64,000 nt of DNA from Belliella calami. GTDB taxonomy: Bacteria > Bacteroidota > Bacteroidia > Cytophagales > Cyclobacteriaceae. The first letter of the stretch is position 1; each line of letters opens with the position of its first letter. The notes below the pieces were generated by a model. The model made no database searches. It saw only the letters and a list, made by a program, of their open reading frames with translations, and was not told the origin of the DNA. The stretch covers positions 62,001 to 126,000 of the forward strand of contig NZ_JAKZGS010000002.1 in the NCBI RefSeq assembly GCF_022549695.1, given 5' to 3'. The translations under genes and the position numbers were made by a program. Shown here piece by piece: positions 54,118-61,840 of the stretch.

Positions 54118-55458
54118 ATGAAAAATATAAGTAAAAATTCTATTTTGATGATAATGCTAACAATCATCTTAATTGCTTGTGACGACTTTATAGACCGTTC
54201 TCCTCTCGATCAATTGAACCAGGAAACATTTTTCACAGATGTGGCTACTACACAAACAGCTGTAATCGGTGCATATCGTACCCTAACAAGCAGTAGTTTG
54301 TATGGCCAAGCATTTATTGTAATTCCAGAATTTGCAGCAGGACATATGCGTCATATCAGTAACTTCCCTGAATATGTAGAGTATCAAAATTTCAACATTC
54401 GGATAGACAATCCATGGGCTTTGAATATATGGACAGCATCCTATGAAACCATCAATTCATGTAACAACATCATAGCTTATGCCCCGAATATAAATGAATA
54501 TTCTATGAATGAAAATTTACAAAACATGGTAAAGGAAGCCCATTTCATTCGTGCATTGACTTATTTCAATCTTGTCCGTGCTTGGGGAGATGTTCCATTA
54601 ATAACCAATCCTACTACTCCACAAACTACATCCGCAGAGATTCGAGTACCAAGAGATGCTGCAAGCTCGGTTTGTAATCAAATTGTAGCAGACTTGGAAT
54701 TTGCATCAGATTTACCTAACAACAATGCAGGAAGCAAAGGAAGAGCTAATGGAATGAGTGTGAAAAGTCTATTGGCAAAAGTTCACCTTTATATGGGAAA
54801 TATGCAAGAAGCAGCTGATCTCGCATCACAGGTGTTACAATCTGGAGAATTCACTTTGTTGGAAAATTATTCTGATATATGGACAGTAGAGAACTCAGCG
54901 GAATCAATATTTGAATTGCAGTTTGACGAGCAAGTCCCCAATACTTTTGTTCAAAATGCAAACCCTGCATCAAGACAAGAGTTTTTTGCATCTGATGCTG
55001 CAAGTCTACTGTTTGATGAAGAAGATGCAAGAAGGGAATTTACAATCAGAGAAGCTGAAGATAATTCAGGAAATATAAACCTCTATGTAGGAAAATACCG
55101 AACCTTTAATCCACCTACCCAAAATGTTCCTATTATTCGATTGGCAGAAGTCTATCTTATCTATGCTGAAGCAGTCTCATTTAGCAATCTGCAAGAAGGA
55201 ATAACTGCTCTGGCAGCTATCCGAACTAGAGCTGGTTTGGCAACGGACTTTACTGGTAGTCAGGATGACTTGATTGCATTGATACAGCAAGAACGAAGAA
55301 AAGAATTGATGTTTGAGTTTGAAACTTGGTTTGACCATTGTAGAACAGGAGCTGCTGACGATATTTTGGAGGTTCCAAACTCTGATCGCTATTTATTTCC
55401 AATACCTCAGTTGGAACTTGATCTCAATGAAAATTTAACTCAGAACCCAGGCTATTAA
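54118..55458 (+). CDS. SusD/RagB-type surface lipoprotein
   Basis: A 446-residue partner of the SusC protein, starting 12 nt after it. The signal peptide ends in the lipobox LIAC, Cys20, followed by DDF. TPR-like repeats and SusD blocks are seen (RSPLDQLNQETFF, EAHFIRALTYFNLVRAWGDVPL near 136, YLIYAEAV near 350, and QERRKELMFEFETWFDHCR near 398). SusD caps SusC and binds ligand outside the cell. A terminator follows, so the locus is just the pair. Confidence 0.94.
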   Translation: MKNISKNSILMIMLTIILIACDDFIDRSPLDQLNQETFFTDVATTQTAVIGAYRTLTSSSLYGQAFIVIPEFAAGHMRHISNFPEYVEYQNFNIRIDNPWALNIWTASYETINSCNNIIAYAPNINEYSMNENLQNMVKEAHFIRALTYFNLVRAWGDVPLITNPTTPQTTSAEIRVPRDAASSVCNQIVADLEFASDLPNNNAGSKGRANGMSVKSLLAKVHLYMGNMQEAADLASQVLQSGEFTLLENYSDIWTVENSAESIFELQFDEQVPNTFVQNANPASRQEFFASDAASLLFDEEDARREFTIREAEDNSGNINLYVGKYRTFNPPTQNVPIIRLAEVYLIYAEAVSFSNLQEGITALAAIRTRAGLATDFTGSQDDLIALIQQERRKELMFEFETWFDHCRTGAADDILEVPNSDRYLFPIPQLELDLNENLTQNPGY

Positions 55459-55463
55459 AGTGT

Positions 55464-55495
55464 AAATCCCAGACAGAATCGTCTGGGATTTTTTT
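55464..55495 (+). terminator. Intrinsic terminator of susCD
   Basis: AAATCCCAGAC (55464-55474) pairs with GTCTGGGATTT (55481-55491), with a T-run at the end. Confidence 0.88.
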
Positions 55496-55906
55496 ATGGC
55501 AATACAAATATTGAAGAGGATGCTCTTAAAGCTTCCCTTCTTAAACTTTGAACTATTTCAAATAGATTGTTTAATCTGCTTAGCCACAATAACACCAGTA
55601 GATGAATAAATCAATCGTAATTATGCGAAGAATCATCGGCAGTCCTCAGTCATTGCACAACAGTTGATTGAAATAAACTTCAAACAATACGATTAATGGT
55701 TTCTAGTTTAAAAGCGGATTTACAAATAAAAAATAATTCAAAGTCTAAACCAACTAGTATGAATACAATTGGGACAAGATCTGGAAACTTAAATCTCATT
55801 TACTTTTAAAGGCATTATCATCAAAGCCCTCTACAAGAATGAAACAGCTATTTAGTTTATTTTTTTTTATTTTGTATTACCATGAAAAAATCTGATCAAT
55901 TGATTC
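55496..55906. other. Gene-poor region between susD and the symporter
   Basis: About 410 bp with no ORF of note in either direction and no repeat I could recognise. Only the two flanking convergent genes are clear. Confidence 0.5.
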
Positions 55907-57610
55907 TCACTTCCCCCTCATCAATTGAATGATTGCCGCAAACAACATTACTAAAAGACATCCGATGGCATTGTACCACAAATATCCAATATCAATGTTT
56001 ACACCAAGCAATGACTCACCATTATGCCAATGGATAATCAGAATAACAGATTCGGCTAGCAAGGCAGCGATAAATACAGCATTTCCTTTCACCCATTTCA
56101 TGTAAAAACCAACTAAGAAAACACCTAAAATTGTCCCATAAAACAAAGATCCTAATAAATTGACTGCTTGAATAAGGTTTTCGAACAGCGTGGCATAGGT
56201 TGCAAACAATATTGCAAACACTCCCCAAAATGCTGTCAGCCATTTTGAAGACAACATATAGTGTCGATCGGTACCTTTCTTGTTCAATGATCTTTTGTAA
56301 ATATCAACAGTAGATGTAGAGCCCAAGGCATTCAACTCTGATGCTGTAGAGGACATGGCCGCGGAAAATATTACTGCAAAAAGCAACCCTATTATCCCCT
56401 TGGGCAAATAATCCATCACAAAACGCATAAAGATATAATCAGTATCCCTTGTTTCTGCACCTGCATCATTTTTTACAATCAAAGCTTTTACATCATCTCT
56501 GATTTGCTCTTGCTTGGCATAGCTTTCATGCATAGCTGACTTAGCTTGCTCTATCCCGTCGACATTTTCAGCCCTTACAGCTTCAAGCAAACTTTCAATA
56601 CTTCCTGACTTTTCTGCAAATGCTTTTGAAAAATCTTCTTCCAAACTTAAATAATCTGTTCTAAATTGTGATTCTACCAATTTTTCTGTTTGAACTTTAT
56701 TGAATACAACTGGAGGTTGAAAAAACTGATAAAATACAAAAACCATGACTCCTATAAATAGAATTATGAACTGCATCGGTACTTTGAGAAGTCCATTCAT
56801 AATCAATCCCTTTCTACTTTGGGAAAGTGTTTTTCCAGTCAAATATCTCTGTACTTGAGATTGATCCGTTCCAAAATATGATAGAAATAAAAACAAGGCG
56901 GCAGTCATTCCTGACCAAAAATTATATCTATCGGACCAGTTGAAATCAAAATTCACAATATTCAAACGCTCCATTTTTCCCGCAACGTGCAAAGCTTCTG
57001 TGAATTTTACAGGAAGCATATTTATAACTAATATTCCCGCTAAAATCATCCCTCCCATCATCACCATCATTTGTTGCTTTTGAGTAATTGAAACTGCCTT
57101 TGTACCTCCAGAAACTGTATATACAATAACTAAAACTCCAATAAAAATATTTGTCAAAGTAAGGTTCCATCCCAATAACGTAGATAAAATTATAGAAGGC
57201 GCATAAATCGTAATTCCAGCTGCCAATCCTCTTTGGGTAAGAAAAAGCAAGGCTGCAAGTGTTCTAGTCTTAAGGTCAAATCTATTCTCCAAAAATTCGT
57301 ATGCAGTGTAAACTTTTAGCTTGTAATAGATAGGAATAAAAGTGACTGATAAGATAATCATGGCAACAGGAAGCCCAAAATAAAATTGGATAAATCGCAT
57401 CCCGTCTTCATAAGCCTGGCCAGGTGTGCTCAAAAAAGTGATTGCTGATGCCTGAGTTGCCATGATTGACAAACCAATGGTCCACCAATTCATGTCACTA
57501 TCACCTCGCAGGTAATTGTCCATGCTCTTAGGACCGTATGTTTTGTACACTCCATAGCCAACAATCAAAGTTAGCGTCCCAAATAAAACTATCCAATCTA
57601 AATTGCTCAT
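55907..57610 (-). CDS. Sodium:solute symporter (SSS family)
   Basis: A 567-residue membrane protein with about 13 helices; blocks such as LSIMATQASAITFLSTPGQAYEDGMRF near 48-74 and SAAMSSTASELNALGSTSTVDIYKR near 415 are typical of SSS transporters, the latter carrying Na+-site residues. A hydrophilic segment of about 100 residues (about 300-395) interrupts the membrane region, rich in Glu/Lys, a known variation in Bacteroidota. It may take up a sugar, amino acid or organic acid. Its ATG overlaps the stop of the small GTG-start ORF by 3-4 nt, downstream of the PIG-L gene. Confidence 0.9.
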   Translation of the reverse strand: MSNLDWIVLFGTLTLIVGYGVYKTYGPKSMDNYLRGDSDMNWWTIGLSIMATQASAITFLSTPGQAYEDGMRFIQFYFGLPVAMIILSVTFIPIYYKLKVYTAYEFLENRFDLKTRTLAALLFLTQRGLAAGITIYAPSIILSTLLGWNLTLTNIFIGVLVIVYTVSGGTKAVSITQKQQMMVMMGGMILAGILVINMLPVKFTEALHVAGKMERLNIVNFDFNWSDRYNFWSGMTAALFLFLSYFGTDQSQVQRYLTGKTLSQSRKGLIMNGLLKVPMQFIILFIGVMVFVFYQFFQPPVVFNKVQTEKLVESQFRTDYLSLEEDFSKAFAEKSGSIESLLEAVRAENVDGIEQAKSAMHESYAKQEQIRDDVKALIVKNDAGAETRDTDYIFMRFVMDYLPKGIIGLLFAVIFSAAMSSTASELNALGSTSTVDIYKRSLNKKGTDRHYMLSSKWLTAFWGVFAILFATYATLFENLIQAVNLLGSLFYGTILGVFLVGFYMKWVKGNAVFIAALLAESVILIIHWHNGESLLGVNIDIGYLWYNAIGCLLVMLFAAIIQLMRGK

Positions 57611-57708
57611 GAAAAAGCTTTGGTTAACCAGTAAAAAAGACCAATTAAAACAAATAAAGTAACTATCAATGCAATATACCAGTTATTCCAATTGACTTTA
57701 TTTTCCAC
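57607..57708 (-). CDS. 33-residue single-helix membrane ORF
   Basis: GTG at 57706-57708 opens a 33-codon frame ending TGA at 57607-57609. It overlaps the PIG-L stop by 3 codons (11 nt) at its start and the symporter ATG at its end (TGA inside ATGA), the classic packing of coupled genes. A polar start (ENKVNWNNW) is followed by one membrane helix (YIALIVTLFVLIGLFYWL). It could be a small partner of the transporter. It is too short for routine gene callers; GTG start and overlap support but do not prove it. Confidence 0.5.
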   Translation of the reverse strand: MENKVNWNNWYIALIVTLFVLIGLFYWLTKAFS

Positions 57709-60157
57709 TTGGTTGCTCGATTAAGTTTACAAATATCTTGATAGCGCCAGGTACTCCAGCAGGAAGTTGCCTGAACCAAGAAATTCCCGAATATGTGTAT
57801 GTCCCATCACCATATTTGGTGTGCAACAAGGAACCCTTACTTGATTTCTCCCCAGGATCTTGCATGGTGAATGGAACAGTATATTTGGAATCCCAATCAG
57901 TAGTAAAATAAAGTCCACGCTCTTGCACCCAGCCATCGAAATCTTTTTCTTTAATCTGGTTTGGATAACGCATCAAAGGATGATTGAAATCTACTTCAAC
58001 AGGAGATTCTTCTACTGTCACTCTGTCTCTAGACAAAGAAAAAGGATAAGGCCCTAGGTCTCTTGTCAAAAGTGGCGAGGAAGTGTTATACTGAACAATA
58101 AGATTTCCTCCTTCTTTGACATATTCCATCAATTGATCTACATTGTTTGCAAGCTCTTGGTTTGTATTGAAAGCTCTGATTCCAACAATAATTGTCTCGA
58201 ATTCTTTGAATTTGTTTTTCCTAAGGTCTCCATTTTCTAAAAATGAAACTTGGTAACCCAAATTTTTCAAAACTTCGGGAACATCATCTCCTGCTCCATT
58301 GATATATCCAATTTTTTGGCCACTGGTTGAAATATCCATTTTGATTAGGTCAAATGCAGCATCTACAAAATAGGTCAAATTTGGAATGTGTTTATAAATT
58401 ATACGTTTTGTATCTTGGAAAAACACCCTTTCATCGCTAGAATTGAAGGATGCCAAAACAACTACTTTTTCTTTGTCAGAGTTCTTAATTCTAATCGAAT
58501 AAATCTTTCTTTTCTTTCTTTCATCATTTTCAACAGCCAAAATTTCATATTGATCTTTTTTCAATCCTTCCAGTTCAATTTCACCATCAAGGATTTTATC
58601 CCTAAAAGAAACTTCAACCTTAAGATCAGGAAGAGCTCCTTTTACCAAAAACACACTGGACTTGTCAACATTGACATTTACTTCTGGCACCAATGTAAAC
58701 GGCTGATTGATTTCTCCATCTACTTGATCATTATATTTATAACTGAGTGGTAGATTTAAGTTGATTTGCTCTCCTTCAATCTCAGTAAGTATTTTCAATT
58801 CAATCGTTGATTGATTGATTGGAGGTCCAATTTTCTTTGGGTCTTTAATATCAAATAAACTGTTGTCAATAGGATTTTCTAACCAAAATGGTTGTGATGT
58901 GGGAAAGTCTTGAGGAATCTTAAGCTTAATTAATTTATTAACAGGCTGATTGCCAACTGCATTTTGATCTAACTTCAAATTCAAAAAAGAATTTGTTGCT
59001 TCGATTAATCTTAGCGTCATATTTGATGGATTGTTAAAAATCAACTCTGCATCAACAGTTTCACCAGGGAATCCTATTTCTTTTTTTATTATAAACTCTG
59101 CCTTGACACCAAGTGCTCCTAGAATCAAATCATCAATTAACTTTTTCTTTTCCAAAAACCACAACTCCTCAGAATTTGATTGCTTCAAAAGTCTCTTTAA
59201 TTTCAAAAAATTCTCAACATTTTGCGCTGGATTGATAAAATCAAATTCTTCAATCGCTTTATTGATTGATTTTTGAATTTGATCACCACCCTCAATTTGC
59301 AACCATCTATTTGGAATTCCTTCAAATGGATTATCCTTAAAATTTTCTCCTTTAATCTGTTCAATAAAATCCTTACCTGCTCCAATTTGGGAAGTTGAAC
59401 CAAATCCTTGGGATTTATGCATCGTACGACTATCTGCAGCTATTTGAGAATAAGTAGTACCCAATAATGGATTAAAATCACCAACAGGAAATATATGGTA
59501 ACTTTTCCCTCCTTCAGGCTCATACTGTCCTCCCCAATTATATGCATTCCAAAAAAGTCTTTTTGCTTTCCAGGTATTGGTGAATTTCAGCTGATCTTTG
59601 AAGAAATTTTGATTTCCAGAGATATCAAATGCCTCGGAAGAAAGGATAGCAGAAGTGGTATGATGACCATGGGTAGTCCCAGGGATGGTATTGAATCTAT
59701 TGATGATAATATCTGGCTGAAAATTCCGGATAATCCAAACCACATCTGAAAGCAGTTTCTCTTTATCCCAGTTATTCAAGGTTTCATCAGGGTTTTTGCT
59801 AAATCCAAAATCCAAAGCTCTGGAAAAGAATTGCCTTCCACCATCAGTTTCTCTTGCTTTTAGCAATTCGTGGGTTCGGATCAAGCCAAGCTCTATTCCC
59901 AATTCTTTTCCTATTAAATTCTGACCTCCATCTCCTCTTGTTAGAGACAAATAGGCAACTTGGGCATGCTCACCATTTGCCAAATATGAAATCAATCTTG
60001 TATTTTCATCATCAGGGTGCGCCGCTACAAATAGGATCCTTTTTGTCTCTTTAAAAATCAATAAATCATGGTAAAGCTTAGAGGATGGATTTTGGGCAAA
60101 AACTTGAAGCAATATAAAACCAAATAACATGGTCAATAAACTGGTACGTTTCAACAT
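57698..60157 (-). CDS. PIG-L family deacetylase with C-terminal amidotransferase-like domain
   Basis: An 819-residue exported protein (signal about 1-21, QVFAQ). The N-terminal 270 residues form the PIG-L/LmbE deacetylase: AAHPDDENTR near 44 and HGHHTTSAI near 166 carry the zinc ligands. A beta-rich middle part (about 380-600) resembles surface or bacterial Ig-like domains. From about 605 (YINGAGDDVPEVLKNLGYQVSFL, then IIVGIRAFN) it has a glutamine-amidotransferase-like fold without an obvious catalytic Cys. Likely role: removing acetyl groups from GlcNAc-type sugars outside the cytoplasm. It heads a leftward unit with the 33-residue ORF and the symporter. Confidence 0.85.
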   Translation of the reverse strand: MLKRTSLLTMLFGFILLQVFAQNPSSKLYHDLLIFKETKRILFVAAHPDDENTRLISYLANGEHAQVAYLSLTRGDGGQNLIGKELGIELGLIRTHELLKARETDGGRQFFSRALDFGFSKNPDETLNNWDKEKLLSDVVWIIRNFQPDIIINRFNTIPGTTHGHHTTSAILSSEAFDISGNQNFFKDQLKFTNTWKAKRLFWNAYNWGGQYEPEGGKSYHIFPVGDFNPLLGTTYSQIAADSRTMHKSQGFGSTSQIGAGKDFIEQIKGENFKDNPFEGIPNRWLQIEGGDQIQKSINKAIEEFDFINPAQNVENFLKLKRLLKQSNSEELWFLEKKKLIDDLILGALGVKAEFIIKKEIGFPGETVDAELIFNNPSNMTLRLIEATNSFLNLKLDQNAVGNQPVNKLIKLKIPQDFPTSQPFWLENPIDNSLFDIKDPKKIGPPINQSTIELKILTEIEGEQINLNLPLSYKYNDQVDGEINQPFTLVPEVNVNVDKSSVFLVKGALPDLKVEVSFRDKILDGEIELEGLKKDQYEILAVENDERKKRKIYSIRIKNSDKEKVVVLASFNSSDERVFFQDTKRIIYKHIPNLTYFVDAAFDLIKMDISTSGQKIGYINGAGDDVPEVLKNLGYQVSFLENGDLRKNKFKEFETIIVGIRAFNTNQELANNVDQLMEYVKEGGNLIVQYNTSSPLLTRDLGPYPFSLSRDRVTVEESPVEVDFNHPLMRYPNQIKEKDFDGWVQERGLYFTTDWDSKYTVPFTMQDPGEKSSKGSLLHTKYGDGTYTYSGISWFRQLPAGVPGAIKIFVNLIEQPSGK

Positions 60158-60556
60158 ATGGATTTACTGTTTGAAAGCTAAAATTTAGTCTTTGAATTTA
60201 TTTAATAAAAACAATTTTTTACCAAAGGGTTTTGAATGATGTAAACATCTTTGTCGAAAGGTAAAAAATTCATGGAATTTATACACAAGTATATCGGTTT
60301 GTTAGGCTAAAATAGATCCTAAAAATATTCTATGACTATCCGTTTTTATCTAATTAGTCCCAACGATAGATTATTTGATGAGTAATTTCAAGTTTAGTTA
60401 ACTATGCATCTGCATATCAATACGGGCTACGGTCTACTCACACAAGTTATTCACAAAAATCTAAAACAACCAAGGTCTCTTGACACCCAAAATTTCAGCT
60501 TATGTATGACCATCGTATATATTCAATTGCGAATTGATTAAACCTTTTAACGAAAA
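60158..60556. other. Intergenic region upstream of the PIG-L gene
   Basis: About 400 bp, AT-rich; no supported ORF, repeat or RNA. It should contain the PIG-L promoter on its left side; no box could be set with confidence. Confidence 0.4.
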
Positions 60557-60609
60557 ACCATAAAATAAAAAAAGCTACCAAATTGGTAGCTTTTTCTGTT
60601 TTATGGTTG
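60557..60609. terminator. Nested double terminator hairpin
   Basis: An inner perfect stem AAAAAGCTACCAA / TTGGTAGCTTTTT is enclosed by an outer stem AACCATAAAA (60557-60566) and TTTTATGGTT (60600-60609), next to the end of the TPR gene. It works as a terminator on both strands. Confidence 0.8.
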
Positions 60610-60617
60610 AATAAAGA

Positions 60618-61826
60618 TTAACCTTCCATCCAGTTTTCGCCTAAAATTTCAATCAACTTTTGATTGTATTTCTCAGCTTCTTCTTTGTTATCCAATCTTG
60701 TGTGTATTTGGAACAAGGTTTCCAATATCTCAGTCGATTCAGGCTTCAACTCTGATGCTTTTGTAAAATAAGGAACAGATTCTTTGTAAAGACCTTCTGC
60801 TTCTTTGTTCATAGCATCTGATTTTTCTTCCCATTCATCATCCGATAAACCACCAACTTCATTCAAGATTGTTCTTGCTTTTTCGATGAATATAGCACCA
60901 GCATAATAATTTCCTTCAAAGAAATCAGGGTCAGCTTCTACTGATTTTTTGTATTGAACCAAAGCTCCATCCAAATCTCCAGATTGCTCCAACAAGTAAC
61001 CGTATCTTAAAAGAATACCGGTGTTCTCAGGATCATTTTTCAAAGCATCTTTTACAGAAACAAGTGCTTCATCCATTTTATCCAATTGAAGTAAGAATTG
61101 AATTTCAAATTCTGCAAGTGTTTTATCTGTAGGATCTTCTTCCTTAGCCAACTTAACTAATCTATATGCTTCTTCTGGATCTTTATCGATAGCACTAGCA
61201 ATTTGAATTAAATAGTAATATGTGTTTAGTTTATTGTACTCTTCAATTTCCAAAAGTCTATTGAAAAACACTTTTGCTTCTTCAGTTTTGTCAAGCTGAT
61301 TCGCCAAGAAACCTGCATTGAAATTCATTGTAGTATCAGTAGGGCTAATGTTACTTGCCAATGCAAAATATTCGTAAGACATCTCAAGGTTATCTTCCTC
61401 ATATGTTGTTATTGCTTTTGCAAAAGCAGAATTCTTCAAAGTTTCTATACCATATGGTCTTAGATTTTCAGGCATTCCTGGTACATCGTCTTTCCAAAGG
61501 TCTTTCCCAACTTTACTGTCTTTGTCATTGTTGATCATTTCCATTGTCTTAGAAAAGGTATCGAAAGCTTCTTTTCCAACCTCTACTGTTGACATTTCAT
61601 TTTCATCACCTGCGTCAAACATTTTCGTTTGAATCTGACCTTTAAGTAAAGTCGTAGCAGGATCATCTTTTGTTTCAGGATCAGATAATGCATCTTCTAC
61701 TTCTGACAAGGCTGTAGTCAACTCGCCTTTTTTGTAGTTTTTTTCAGCAGATTTCACCACTTTCTTTTGGGCAAAACTGACAGTGACAAAACCTACTAAT
61801 GCTAATGATAAGATTAACTTTTTCAT
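60618..61826 (-). CDS. TPR-repeat protein, exported
   Basis: A 402-residue protein with signal peptide (about 1-19, VSFAQ). The body is a run of tetratricopeptide repeats: AFAKAITTYEEDNLEMSYEYFALASNI, AGFLANQLDKTEEAKVFFNRLLE, and TGILLRYGYLLEQSGDLDGALVQYKKSVEADPDFFEG. TPR solenoids bind peptide or protein partners; this one probably sits in the periplasm or on the outer membrane. It starts 14 nt after the gyrA stop, so it is cotranscribed with gyrA, though no functional tie is clear. Confidence 0.85.
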   Translation of the reverse strand: MKKLILSLALVGFVTVSFAQKKVVKSAEKNYKKGELTTALSEVEDALSDPETKDDPATTLLKGQIQTKMFDAGDENEMSTVEVGKEAFDTFSKTMEMINNDKDSKVGKDLWKDDVPGMPENLRPYGIETLKNSAFAKAITTYEEDNLEMSYEYFALASNISPTDTTMNFNAGFLANQLDKTEEAKVFFNRLLEIEEYNKLNTYYYLIQIASAIDKDPEEAYRLVKLAKEEDPTDKTLAEFEIQFLLQLDKMDEALVSVKDALKNDPENTGILLRYGYLLEQSGDLDGALVQYKKSVEADPDFFEGNYYAGAIFIEKARTILNEVGGLSDDEWEEKSDAMNKEAEGLYKESVPYFTKASELKPESTEILETLFQIHTRLDNKEEAEKYNQKLIEILGENWMEG

Positions 61827-61840
61827 TTTGTTCTTTTTTC

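Noticed and set aside
58388-58753. 121-codon ORF opposite the PIG-L gene
   Set aside because: Antisense to a well-supported coding sequence and composed of Phe/Ile/Asn-rich shadow sequence.
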